From Schistocerca nitens (taxonomy: Eukaryota; Arthropoda; Insecta; Orthoptera; Acrididae): DNA of 64,000 nucleotides. A program made the translations under genes and the position numbers. Of this stretch, positions 52,085 through 63,734 are shown piece after piece. Below the pieces are notes generated by a model that was not told the origin of the DNA, searched no databases, and was given only the letters and a program-made list of their open reading frames with translations. Each line of letters starts with the position of its first letter. The first letter of the stretch is position 1. The stretch spans positions 504,156,594 through 504,220,593 of the forward strand of contig NC_064619.1 in NCBI RefSeq assembly GCF_023898315.1, written 5' to 3'.

Positions 52085-52500
52085 CATAGCCCGCTCACCG
52101 CCACTTCACTACCGGCTGCGACTGTCAACGCAATCTTCCAGTAGCAGCCGCAGCTGCGCTTTGGATTCCGCGAGCGTGAGCCGTGTGTGGCTGTGGTGTG
52201 GGGCGTGCGTGCGGGCGCTGAGTAAGCCGCGGCCGGGTGGCCGGCAGGGCTGCGTGACCGGCCCGTGTTTGTCCTGGCCCGCGTGACCGCGGCCGCGTCA
52301 CTGCCGCCAGGGCTGCACAAACACGGACACCTGCCGCCGCCGCCGCACCTGGCGCGCTCCCGCCGCCTCTCTCTTCATTATCCGAGCCGCGGACGCAACC
52401 CACTGCAGCGGCTGGCGAGCGCCGCGTCCGTGCACCACCTGCAGCGCCACCAGCGCTCCATCTCGTTTCGCGCAACATGCGGTTCCATAGGTGTCTGAAT
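52085..52500 (+). promoter_or_regulatory. CpG-rich block, possible host promoter or first exon
   Basis: This is the only long CpG-dense stretch in the window (CGCGGCCGCGTCACTGCCGC, GCCGCCGCCGCACCTGGCGC). Open frames on both strands follow from the composition. A donor-like CAG|GTAATC follows at about 52507. A frame on the plus strand stays open from 52265 to 52498 but has no ATG and no domain that I recognise. The block is not flanked by terminal repeats or a tail, unlike nearly everything else here, which makes a host origin possible. A GC-rich repeat remains an alternative. Confidence 0.35.
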
Positions 52501-52590
52501 CGAACAGGTAATCTTGATCCCCTGTACTAATTTTGCATGGGTAAATCAACGTTTTCAGGTGACCCAACTAAAAATCAACAGGATAAACTA

Positions 52591-53847
52591 CACACATGGA
52601 AAGCAAATCGCAACACCAACGAGTTGGGCGACATAAACGAAAGTTGGTAGGCCTGTTTGTACATCAGAAAGATAGCGTCTGTTCAAATTTCGCGCCAGTC
52701 GCTTAAGAGCGGCTTTAGTGGCACTCCTCATGGCCGCAAATCAGGTTTGCTTTAAATATATCAGCACCTCACAGAGTGTGAACGAGGTCATGTAATAGGT
52801 CTACGAGAAGCTGAGTGTATTCTGTGCGACGTTGCAGAAACACCTGGCAACAATGTAACCATTGTACATGACTGCTCTCAGCGGTAGTCACGAGAATGCA
52901 CGGCCATAAGAAGACCAGGTTTCGGGCGCCCAGCTTGGCGCGTCTTACAACATCTACAGCAGCAGTTTTAGGATCAATTGACATCACAGTGACACAACGA
53001 ACTGTTGCAAATCGGTTACTTCATGTGCAGCTCCAGCTCAGGCGTCCTGTAGCATACATCCAACTCACGTCAAACCACCGCCACTTGCGACCTCAACAGA
53101 ATCAAGCGAAAGCTCATTGGAGGGCAGAGTGGAGATTAACTGTCTTTTCTGACGAAAATGGGTCTTCCTCGGTGCCAGTGATGTGTGTATGTTGGTTAGG
53201 AGTCCAGTTGAGGGCCTGCAACTACCCGTCTCTTTGTTGGAGACACTAAACCTGAAGTTCTGGTCTGGGGAGAGATTTCGTATAACAGCAGGAGCACTCT
53301 CGTAGTTAATCGACGCACTCTGACTGCACATTTCTCCGACAGTCTGGTGATTTGACATGTTGTGCTGCCATACATGAACAACATTCTAAGGGGTGTTTTA
53401 CAATAGGATAACGCTCGCCCATATACCGCTGTTGTATCGCAACGTGCTCTACAGTGTGTCGAGATGTTGAGTTAGCGTTCTCGATCACCATATCAGTCTC
53501 CAATCGAGCACATACGGGACATCATTGATCAAGAAGCCCAGCGTCATCCACAAACGGCTTTAACCAGCCCTGTGTTGACCGAGCAAGTGTAATAGGCACA
53601 GAACTCGATCATGCAAACTGTCACAAGCACCAGTACAACACAATGCATATACGTTTGCATACTAGCACTTAACATTCTGTCGGTTACACAGGTTATTAAT
53701 GTGCCAACACTGCACTGTGCAATGGCTTATCTTTTATTAACCTGGGATCTTGTAATGTTAATCAGTTAAACGTATTACCTAGACCAAAGCGTTCCCGAAA
53801 TTTCTACATTAAATGTACTTTGGTCCTGCGATTCTTTTCCGTCAGTG
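52591..53847 (+). mobile_element. Tc1-like transposon, decayed
   Basis: Terminal repeats CACACATGGAAAGCAAATCG and the complement of CGATTCTTTTCCGTCAGTG define a 1257-bp element. TA is duplicated at 52589-52590 and 53848-53849. The transposase is readable in scraps: HLTECERGHVIGLREAECIL (about 52764), QRTVANRLLHVQLQLRRP (about 52995), SDEN near the first Asp (about 53150) and a decayed Glu-block near 53500. Many stops and shifts: older than the element at 17916. Confidence 0.82.
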
Positions 53848-53959
53848 TATTTTATACGAACAATGTACGTTACTGCGACCCTTAACTAGCATCTGACTGT
53901 ATAATGTCAATGATATGCTGCTGTGTGGAGTCCCCTCCTAAAATTTTACTATTGTTGTT

Positions 53960-54290
53960 GAGTTCTTTAGCCCAGAGATTAATTTGAGGCAGTACTGCTC
54001 GCTAATATGTCCCTTCCGTCCATTCTTTCCACCTTTACCAATTTGACGATTCCTTGATGTCTCAGGAAATAACCTATCAATGGATCTCTTCTTTTAGTCA
54101 ACTTATACTACAGATTTCCTTTTTACAAAGTTACATTCCGTTATGTAGTGTAATCATCTGATCTTCGGTATTCTTCTGAAGCGCCATATTTCAAAAGACT
54201 CTATTCCGTAAATGCGTGACCTGTTTAACGTCCACATTTAAATTCCATAGAATGCTACATCTTCTCCATTTGTCAATATGGTTATCTCAT
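53960..54290 (-). pseudogene. Old RTE-like LINE 3' fragment
   Basis: On the minus strand a decayed C-terminal domain (MWRFRRIPKIRWLH-type reading near 54190-54150, KKRSIDRLFPETSRNRQI near 54090-54040) ends in GGGCTAAAGAACTCAACAAC near 53965. It is the same family as 51412-51677 but much older. Confidence 0.65.
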
Positions 54291-56315
54291 CAGTACAGCA
54301 CGATTTGTTACATAATAGTAACTTGCACTGAGAACATTGTAAAACACAGACGAGTGATAAAGATTTAATAGCGGAGTATTTCAGCAACAGCACTGCCCTC
54401 TGTTACACTGCAGATGATTTACCCGGACTTTTAGTTAACACAGTTGATATACCGCCTTCTTATCCTGTATGCCAAAACTTAAATTACAAATAAACACATG
54501 TCGAGTCTGTTTTTATTTTAATTTAATACTTCTAAAATACAGTCGTTTCGATGGAGAATCTAATGGTACTTCTGGGTCATTTCGACGAGGGAAATGACTT
54601 ACGTGGTTTTTCCCTAGATCATTTATATGCCGGTTTACATAAAATTTTATGTTGTTCCTATATTAACAAAACATTTCCTTTAGCTATACAACTAAGACGT
54701 TGTTGTACACTTCTTTAATATCACTGAATGTAGTCATAGGTTTCGTTTCAGCGAAAGTCGATTAAATGTTAATGGTACTGTAGGACCATATTTGAAGTCG
54801 AGATCCGGTTTTATTTTTGTGTATTGCAGATCGTTACGTTCTTTCAGTAGCTTCATTTTTCTTTTCGTAACAACTTGCGTGTTTCACGTTCGTATTTAAT
54901 ACTTGATATTCTCTAATGTCGCTTTTATTTTCCGATTGCAGCACGCAGCTACTCGGTTTCTCCATTCTACGTGGTCTTGCCTTCCACCAAATTATCACAG
55001 ACTGAAATCACGATACAATTCTTTCTTCTGGTCTTTCAACTTTATACTGATTTTTGTGCAGAAAAAATTGGTTTAACATCCAGTCACATTTACTTGTTCA
55101 GATAAATGGAAGGGATAGAGAAGATCTCTCATTTCTGAAACGAAATAAATGGTGTCTAGAAGAAAATACGGAAATTTAAATTTACAATTATGCTTCAAAT
55201 AATTAGACATGTAAAGAACGTTGTACTCATCTTACTGGAACTTACGAGCAATTTCTATGAAATTTGCATTTCTCACACTGTCAGTGAACAACAGATCATC
55301 TTACTTTTAGATGATGCAAGACTTAAGGTGTTAAAAGACCGACGAAACTTGCATGCTCTGCTGATTCGCAAACTATGGAGGACAGATCGATCCGTGACAG
55401 GTTCCTATGGAAGAATTCAAAAATGCTTCCTGTGAAGAGATCCCATTTATGTAACAGCAACACGTGGTAGAAGAAATTGAAAGATACGTGTTTTGACAAA
55501 AAGCACTGATTACTCCCATAAGTCGATAATTTGCAAATGCTGTGTGACTTTTAAAGTTTAATAGAAGTAGTCTCACACACCCATGCACTTTCATAATCCA
55601 GCGTAACTAAAAAATGGACTTACATAGCTAATATTTGAGTATTACAGAGTGATAAATTGTTCATAGAGGCGGTGTACCAAACTGAACAAGTGTCGGCTTT
55701 CTACTTATAGCATCCGGGTTTATGTCTACTTTCACTTGAGATACAAAGAATAATTAAACCATCTCGTTAAACATATAAATGCAGAATATCATTTTTACGT
55801 AACATCACCGTAATATACGGGGTCACCTCGCAAGCTATTTACCGATAGTACCCAGCGAAACTGAACCTGTCGACCAATCTTATTTTCACCTGAAACCTGG
55901 TAGCTCGTATACAAAGTCTACTTGCTAGCGCTGAATTGTGACTACAGCTCGATATGTGACTTGCGGTACGCCAGAATATTCATGGGTCACAACGCAAATC
56001 AACACTACAGAACACGACCATGCTGTACAACTTGGCACTATATTATGTATTCATAACAAAGAATTATTAGGTGTGTATCGAAATAATACAGAAAAAGTAG
56101 CTTTTCCACCGATTAAACTGGCATCGAACACAGTTTAGTGACTTGCAGTCTCACACGGGCAGTCAAAGCAACAGGCACAACAGTCAGACTCGCATCAAGT
56201 AATCAGAGCATCTCATTCCCAGTCAACAATATTGACCACAGCAACAATTATTTCTGAATTCAGGTTAGGATGACCACTTTGAATATGCAGTGCGACGAAG
56301 TGAGATGATAATATT
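54291..56315. other. No gene recognised
   Basis: AT-rich sequence. The open frame at 55190-55435 has no domain, and no repeat ends were recognised. Confidence 0.4.
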
Positions 56316-57795
56316 ACGTGCTACATCTACAGCTACATCTACATCCATACTCCGCAAGCCACCTGACGGTGTGTGGCGGAGGGTACCCTGAGTACCTCTA
56401 TCGGTTCTCCATTCTATTCCAGTCTTCGTGGAAAGAAGGATTGTCGGTATGCTTCTGTGTGGGCTCTAATCTCTCTGATTTTATCCTCATGGTCTCTTCG
56501 CGAGATATACGTAGGAGGGAGCAATATACTGCTTGACTCTTCGGTGAAGGTATGTTCTCGAAACTTCAACAAAAGCCCGTACCGAGCTACTGAGCGTCTC
56601 TCCTGCAGAGTCTTCCACTGGAGTTTATCTATCATCTCCGTAACGCATTCGGGATAACTAAATAATCCAGTAACGAAGCGCGCTGCTCTCCGTTGGATCT
56701 TCTCTATCTCTTCTATCAACCCTATCTGGTACGGATCCCACACTGCTGAGCAGTATTCAAGCAGTGGGCGAACAAGCGTACTGTAACCTACTTCCTTTGT
56801 TTTCGGATTGCATTTCCTTAGGATTCTTCCAATGAATCTCAGTCTGGCATCTGCTTTACCGACGATCAACTTTATATGATCATTCCATTTTAAATCAGTC
56901 CTAATGCGTACTCCCAGATAATTTACGGAATTAACTGCTTCCAGTTGCTGACCTGCTATTTTGTAGCTAAATGATAACGAATCTATCTTTCTATGTATTC
57001 GCAGCACATTACACTTGTCTACATTGAGATTCAATTGCCATTCCCTGCACCATGCGTCAGTTCGCTGCAGATACTCCAGCATTTCAGTACAATTTTCCAT
57101 TGTTGCAACCTCTCGATACACCACAGCAACATCTGCAAAAAGCTTTCAGTGAACTTCCGATGTCATCCACAAGGTCATTTATGTATATTGTGAATAGCAA
57201 CGGTCCTATGACACTCCCCTGCGGCACACCTGAAATCACTCTCACTTCGTAAGACTTCTCTCCATTGAGAATGACATGCTGCGTTCTGTTATCTAGGAAC
57301 TCCTCAATCCATTCACACAATTGCTCTGATAGTCCATATGCTCTTACTTTGTTCATTAAACGACTGTGGGGAACTGTATCGAACGCCTTGCGGAAGTCAA
57401 GAAACACGGCATCTACCTGTGAACCCGTGTCTATGGCCCTCTGAGTCTCGTGGACGAACAGTGCGAGCTGGGTTTCACACGACCGTCTTTTTCGAAACCC
57501 ATGCTGATTCCTACAGAGTAGATTTCTAGTCTCCAGAAATGTCATTATACTCGAACATAATACGTATTCCAAAATTCTAGAACTGATCGACGTTAGAGAT
57601 ATAGGTCTATAGTTCTGCACATCTGTTCGACGTCCCTTCTTGAAAACGGGGATGACCTGTGCCCTTTTCCAATCCTTTGGAACGCTACGCTCTTCTAGAT
57701 ATATACGGTACACCGCTGCAAAAAGGGGAGCAAGTTCCTTCGCGTACTCTGTGTAAAATCGAACTGGTATCCCATCAGGTCCAGCTGCCTTTCCA
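56316..57795 (-). mobile_element. CR1-type LINE, 5'-truncated
   Basis: A minus-strand LINE whose 3' end is a short GATGTAG-type tandem tail (plus strand CTACATCTACAGCTACATCT at 56320), typical of CR1/L2-like LINEs. It is truncated near 57795 inside the reverse transcriptase. A SINE lies 20 bases beyond. No target duplication was found. Confidence 0.9.
56414..57790 (-). pseudogene. CR1-type reverse transcriptase
   Basis: From 57713: PKDWKRAQVIPVFKKGRR, NYRPISLTSISSRILEYV, NQHGFRKRRSCETQLALF, DAVFLDFRKAFDTVPHSRL and ISGVPQGSVIGPLLFTIYIN. Near 57150 an extra A shifts the frame. The catalytic block then reads FADVAVVYRE, so the second Asp of FADD is a Val (plus 57128-57130). The C-terminal part continues from 57124 to 56414: WQLNLNVDKCNVLRIHRK, VNYLGVRIRTDLKWNDHI, LVRPLLEYCSAVWDPY and IQRRAARFVTGLF. 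Nearly all the C-terminal two thirds is present and only lightly decayed. Confidence 0.93.
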
Positions 57796-57814
57796 ATAAA
57801 TCAAATATGATTTG

Positions 57815-58008
57815 GTTCAAATGGCTTTGAGCACTATGGGACTTAACTGCTGAGGTTATCAGTCGCCTAGAACTTAGAACTACTTAAACCTAACTAACCT
57901 AAGGACATAACACACATCCATGCCCGAGGCAGGATTCGAACCTGTGATCGTAGCGGTCGCGCGGTTCCAGACTGTGGCGCCTAAAACCGCTCGGCCACAC
58001 CGGCCGGC
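57815..58008 (-). mobile_element. tRNA-headed SINE, type II tRNA-like head
   Basis: On the minus strand: GGCCGGTGTGGCCGAGCGGT (A-box), GATCACAGGTTCGAATCCTG (B-box), CCTCGGGCATGGATGTGTGT, GTCCTTAGGTTAGTTAGGTT and GTGCTCAAAGCCATTTGAAC. Full length. A 13-bp target duplication, CAAATATGATTTG / CAAGTATGATTTG, is at 57802-57814 and 58009-58021. Confidence 0.95.
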
Positions 58009-58021
58009 CAAGTATGATTTG

Positions 58022-61000
58022 TTCTAGCAAACATGAGCGCGCGTAAGATTGAAACTGCGCAACTATTTTATATATAGGGACGACTGCTGGTATAAACGGG
58101 TCCCACCTGTACATTTTCGCGTGTCGCTGTTACGCATGCTACGAATAACTTACTTAACAGAGGCTACGAGATTCCGTTGCACTACTCGTTACCACACAGC
58201 ACGGTCTCTAATCCAAGAGTTACTGCGGCCGAGCGATGCCGATATAACACTACAACGTTAAGTTTCAGCACGGAAGGTAATTAAAATTGCATCACCCAAT
58301 TCTGTGTTTGTTGTAGCGTTGTAGTATCTCCACCAGCACCAAATAAATAACAGTGTGTGTTGTCAAGTATACATATTTTCCATCCGTCGTTCTATATATA
58401 TTCCGTTCACTAATGTATTCACAAAGGATTTGGTGTGCTTTTTTGTTTAACTTTCCAGAACTGAACAGTGTGCCGAATGCTGACTGGAGTTCATACGAAA
58501 ATTTCTCCTTGTACTCGTTCCCCAAGGTTCGATATAGCCTATTCTCTTTTCTTCTTCTTCTCTATATACAAATATTAATTAAACTCTCTCGGTATGTTGG
58601 GGCTACTCCGGGCAACTACTATAGGGACTTCGATGGATGTGATATTTAATAACTCATAGGTTGCTTCACGAGGAGGGTTTGCATGCATAATTTATAATTA
58701 TTTGATGAAAACTGGCTGAACTACTACCAGTTTAAGTTTCCCGCCATTGTGGAAACGATGTTGTTGTCATCTAGCGATGAATGGGGAAGTTCCTTGGAAT
58801 CATTCATGTATAGTACAAATGAAAGTCCTCCGCTGCATTTTTCTGTGTGTAAAGGATAATATTAGGAAATACCTTGTTCACTAACACACTGATTCTCCAA
58901 TAAGATTTGTGGGCTCACTCTAAATGTCAATTAAATATGAAACACATAACATTCGCAACGCTTCAGATCTTGCCTGGCATGCGCAGTTTAAAACGTTGCA
59001 GTTATATTAAAGCGATGATACGTAACGTTATTCCCTGACTGGGGAACACAATTCTACGTACTGGTCCGGAAACGAATTATACCATCCCAAACAAATCGTT
59101 TGGCCGAAACCGTATCGTGTCGCTAGTAAATTAGTTAAGAATTTTCAATATACCGGGTCATTGTTAGAGAGAAATAGATGTAGGCAACGAAGTCTTTCGA
59201 CCGAGAACACATTCATTAACATCCTTGTCGGGGCGAAGATTCTTCATCTTGCGAAATACCGAATATGCTGAAACACCAGAACAACCGACGTTTCGGCTGC
59301 TTTGTTGCGGACTTCCTCAGGTTATAGATAAATTAACTGGGAGTGGGTGTTTCAATATATTGCATTTCTACCAGTGCCAAAGATCAACGACGTCTCATTT
59401 ATTAGCCTGTTTAGGCCCTAAAATATAAAAAGTTGGTGTTAGAAGAAGCGAGTGTACGGCAGATTATTCGTGAATTACACGGCTTGTTGGTAATTGGCAG
59501 CCATATACGGGACTCTGTAGGTCTTTTTCTTCTTGTTACTTGCGGGGAACGACACCAGTGGTAAGTGAGCTGTCGGTAGACCTTGTAGATGTTGCGGCTT
59601 CCGTCGGTTCTCTTTTAAATGAACGAACTTGGTGATAGGGAGAGAGGGGGAAGGGTAGAAATTAAAATGGCTCTCCCGCTTTCAGTTTCCAATAAACAGG
59701 TACATTCACCGTTACTTGCAAATCGTCTGCTGTCTTGAGCGAGGTGAGTATCGGACATCTCTTTCAGCAGGAGTTTGTGATTATTAACTGGAGGGCTGTA
59801 GGAGACAAAAGGGGAATTCTAAAGACCAGAAGTCACACAGACCTTTTGAAATCTTGCATGTATTTCCGTAAAGACGCACATGGAAATGCAAGGTAGCCTT
59901 TTACAACTAAGATATCGGACACTAAACACGTAGGAATAGCACAAACCCGACATAGAGAATGTCTTGCTGGCAGGACAAGGCAAAAGAAAAAAATATGCAA
60001 TACAAAACGAGTGTCCTGTTAATGCGTCTAGTCCTTGATCAGAGGAAGAGAATGTAATTGTTAAAATTCATGGTGAACCTTCAGCTGCCCTTCATTTTGC
60101 ACAGTTCCCTTTGCTACTACTTTTGGTCAAATGAGCATTACAAGCAAAAGCTGACACAAATGGCAAGATAAAGGGCGGCTGGAGGTTTACCTTGGATGTC
60201 AACAATTATTTTTTTACAAACGTACCTAAACGAAAAGACTGAACACTGAGAGATAAATTGTAATGATTATTATCTCCGAGAAAGAGTACACTGAAGCCCA
60301 GACAGGACAGTATAAAGCGCTGTCGCCGAATCTTTGTCAGCTTTGTTGTCCCTATCGATCGATCTGCTAACCGTTGGATTTCTAATGCTTCACTACCAAA
60401 ATGATCCATAATTCAACTAACAATTGTAGGAAACTGAGGACGAAATGGCCTATCCCGTCAGTTTTGTTACCGAGAGTATCGCACCGTAGTAGGCGTTCGC
60501 TGGCAGAAAGAAGAGGACGTACCCAAGCTAACCAGACTGTTTGTTCCGGCCAGCGAGGCCTGTTCTCACATTTCCGGGGTTAGTTTCCCTTCAGTGGCTT
60601 AAGTCGGCGAAAAGTGTGGGACGTACTGGTGTCTCTCCGCCACGAAGGAGCAGTGGTCTGAAGTTCAAAATATCGGTTCGAACAGCCTTTGTGGCTCTTC
60701 GCCATATTCCAAGTGACTAGGAATGTTTAAACTGGGGCTCTGAAAATTACTCCGCCCCCGCGAGAGAACCCTGCTCTGGTTAGGCAAGTCAGCAGGGATC
60801 AGTCGGTTCCTGCCTCGCAGGGACGTCATTTTGAGAGCATGCTGTAATTAGAAGAATGTGTAACTTAGCTGCCGAGGCGAGTATCCGGTGCACATCCCAC
60901 GCGGACTGCGAGCAAGCCTTTGCATCGCGCATCAGACACAGTGCTTAGTTGGTTCAAAACAGATATGCTGGTGCAGTGTCACTGATAAAATATAACAACT

Positions 61001-61209
61001 TGTTCGTATCCGACATATATGAATATTTGTACGATATTCTATGGCGATAATATAAAGCGTCAGTTGCAAACAAAAGCCTCTCCTACGACATATTTTACCA
61101 ATGTTCTTCGAGTTATCATTTAGAATAACGTTGCGACATCAGGGTGACAGTTGCTACATGAGTGAACGATAGTACTGCTATGGTGATCGGTATTATGAGA
61201 TCCCTGCAG
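58022..61209. other. No gene recognised
   Basis: Long stretch without recognisable coding or mobile sequence. A minus-strand open frame at 58525-58292 has protein-like composition but no domain. At 59290-59320 (minus) CTGAGGAA ... CCGAAAC recalls the hammerhead-like motif. The part 60450-60950 is more GC-rich. Confidence 0.35.
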
Positions 61210-61220
61210 TACGAGTGACT

Positions 61221-61422
61221 GCCGGCTGGAGTGGCCGAGCGGTTCTAGGCACTACAGTCTTGAGCCGCTCGACCGCTACGGTCGCAGGTTCGAATCCTGC
61301 CTCGGGCAGGTTGTGCGTGATGTCTTTAGCTTAGTTAGGTTTAAGTAGTTCTAAGTTCTACGGGACTGATAACCTCAGAAGTTAAGTCCTATAGTGCTCA
61401 GAGCCATTTTAACAATTTTTAC
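61221..61422 (+). mobile_element. tRNA-headed SINE, type II tRNA-like head
   Basis: GCCGGCTGGAGTGGCCGAGC (A-box), GGTCGCAGGTTCGAATCCTG (B-box), CCTCGGGCAGGTTGTGCGTG, TTAGTTAGGTTTAAGTAGTT and GTGCTCAGAGCCATTTTAAC. An 11-bp target duplication, TACGAGTGACT, is at 61210-61220 and 61423-61433. Full length and well preserved. Confidence 0.95.
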
Positions 61423-61433
61423 TACGAGTGACT

Positions 61434-62804
61434 CTAGATAACAAAGATTCAGGGAGAAAACTTATAATACCAGAAAATAACACTTTTACAGATCTAGAAT
61501 ATACTGGGCAACGATCGACTTCTGAGCAAATAACTGAGCATGAGAGTTTTGTATTCACTATGTAAAGCAATATAAGATGGCAAGTGACTTTCGATTCCCT
61601 GAGGGTCTTATGACTTTTCGTGTAGGCTGAACTACTTTCACGGCCCGTGTGCACTTTGTTATGAAACCGAAAGCGTGACGTAACCTCTTTGCCTCTGTAG
61701 TTAAACAACTGCGTCCTTCGCGTTCCGGCAGCAGGCATGCGCGCTCTCTTCCGTACCGACTTGACGGCGGTGCATCTGAGCGCAGTCTCACAAGAAGACC
61801 ACACGCCAACCAGATGTTTATGTAACTTTTTATATTTATGTTACTCGAAGTTCAGATCGCAAATGTCAATCACCACAATGTGATGGATGCAGCTCTGAAA
61901 ACTTCTCCAAAAAATCGACTCTGATGTTTTCCCAGAAATATATAAGAAACTATCAGCCTCGATTTCGGTAATCAAACCAACCTTTACGCAGGTTTCAGCC
62001 CAAATAATTGAGCCTTCTTCAGAAGATAAACCTGAATCTTTAATTTATCTAAGAGGGTATGGTCTAGAAATAAAACTAATACAGCCTGAATAGGCTTAGT
62101 CACATCGTTGAAAGTACAAAAATTTTCCCAGAAACTTTTATTCACTAAGACGATTTTCACGATTTGGCTACGTTGTTCACTTGGTAGTGTTGTAGAATGA
62201 TAATCATGTAATCAGTGGGTCATTGGCTCGAATCTTGTTTCTCTCTTTTCTTTCGCTTTACTTTTTTTCATTCAATTCGAAAATCTACATAATCTAAATT
62301 TGAAATCCATCAAATACATGGTAATTAACAGATACTTAATCGTCATTTTTACGATGAATGTACGTTTTCCTGTTTCTAATTAGATACTGCATGCATTACA
62401 GATATAATTTCTTAACCATCGTTACCTTATAAAGACTGTTGAAATTAAGAAAAACACTACAAATTTATTTAACCATCTTTTCTAAAATACCGATAACTAA
62501 GAATTTATATTTCCAGTGAAAACTGGAATTTTGTGTGAAATATGGAACTAGAAACAGGAAGACGTGGGGTTATGGGGTAGCGACGGGAAGAGCTTGCCCT
62601 TCGTAACTGTTATATCTTCCTTACACCCTTTGTGGTGATACAGGAGAGAAGAACAGATGCTGTTATGAACAGAGAATTCATATATTATTTTACATCCAGT
62701 ATCAAATAGTAAACATAATTCATATCTTGGTTGCTATATTTGCAGTGTCAGTCGCTAATAGTAGATCCCAATGTAGAAACATACACAGACACATATGATT
62801 TATA
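61434..62804. other. No gene recognised
   Basis: AT-rich sequence with a moderately GC-rich patch at 61680-61800. On the minus strand at 62022-61992 CTGAAGAA ... GGGCTGAAAC is another hammerhead-like order. Confidence 0.4.
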
Positions 62805-63615
62805 CAGGGTGATCAAAAAATAAGTATAAATTTGAAAACTTGATAAACCACGGATTAATGTAGATAGAGAGGCAAAAATTGACACACATGCTTGGAATGA
62901 CATGGGGTTCTATTAGAACAAAAAAAAAAGTTCACAAATGTCCGACAGATGGCGCTGGGCAGAAAAACTGCTACCGTGATGGGTGAGAGGTACGCCGATA
63001 TGTTACAGAATCGCATCATCCCCAGCTTGGCTGATAAACACCTGCTGGAACGCAAGATGTTTATGCAGGATGGCGCTCCACCCCATATTGCTCGACGCGT
63101 GAAAGATCTCTTGCGCGCGTCGTTTGGTGCTGATTGTGTGCTCAGCCGCCACTTTCGTCATGCTCGGCCTCCCAGGTCCCCAGATCTCAGTCCGTGCGAT
63201 TATTGACTTTGGGGTTACCTGAAGTCACAAGTGTATCGTGATCGACCGACATCTCTAGGGATGCTGAAAGACAACATCCGACGTCAGTGCCTCACCACAA
63301 CTCCGGATATGCTTTGCAGTGCTGTTCATAACATTATTCCTTGACTACAGCTATTGTTGAGGAATGATGGTGGACATATTGAGCATTTCCTGTAAAGAAC
63401 ATCATCTTTGCTTTGTCTTACTTTGTTATGCTAATTATTGTTATTCTGATCATATAAAGCGCCATCTGTCGGACATTTTTTGAACGTTTGAATTTTTTTG
63501 GGTCTAATAAAACCCCATGTCATTCCAAGCATGTGTGTCACTTTGTACCTCTCTATCTACACTATTCCGTGATTTATTCAGTTTTCAAATTTATACTGAC
63601 TTTTTGATCACCCAG
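62805..63615 (+). mobile_element. Internally deleted mariner-type element, long TIRs
   Basis: The ends CAGGGTGATCAAAAAATAAG and the complement of TTTTTGATCACCCAG are flanked by TA (62803-62804, 63616-63617). The terminal repeats are unusually long, about 152 and 158 bases (62805-62956, 63458-63615), and run inward to GTCCGACAGATGGCGCT. Between them lies a short piece of transposase. Length is 811 bases against roughly 1.3 kb or more for complete mariners. Confidence 0.9.
62949..63345 (+). pseudogene. Mariner-type transposase, C-terminal part
   Basis: ERYADMLQNRIIPSLADKHL and KMFMQDGAPPHIARRVKDLL carry the second catalytic Asp. PPRSPDLSPCDY carries the third, with about 42 residues between them, which is wider than the 34 of classical mariner. 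A TGA at 63204-63206 stands where Trp is usual (DYWLWGYLK-type motif). The frame then goes on as LWGYLKSQVYRDRPTSLGM to about 63345. The DNA-binding domain and first Asp are absent. Confidence 0.88.
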
Positions 63616-63617
63616 TA

Positions 63618-63734
63618 AATAAGTAACATGAAACTGTAACCAGTGACGTCCAATAGCACCATCCCAAGTATTTTTTATTCTTTATTTATTTATTTATTTC
63701 TTTTTACAATCGTATTGACCAACTAGGATCACCT
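63618..63734. other. AT-rich link with TTTA repeats
   Basis: Short (TTTA)n stretch near 63678-63697. It probably belongs to the 3' end of the LINE that follows. Confidence 0.5.

Noticed and set aside
58270-58360. A P450-like I-helix motif (LFGAGGDTTTL) in one minus-strand frame
   Set aside because: Stops lie about a dozen residues on one side and soon after on the other, and no heme-binding or other P450 block is present. A short chance match.
58292-58525. Minus-strand ORF with protein-like composition
   Set aside because: No domain, no splice signals that make sense, and length within chance expectation for this window.
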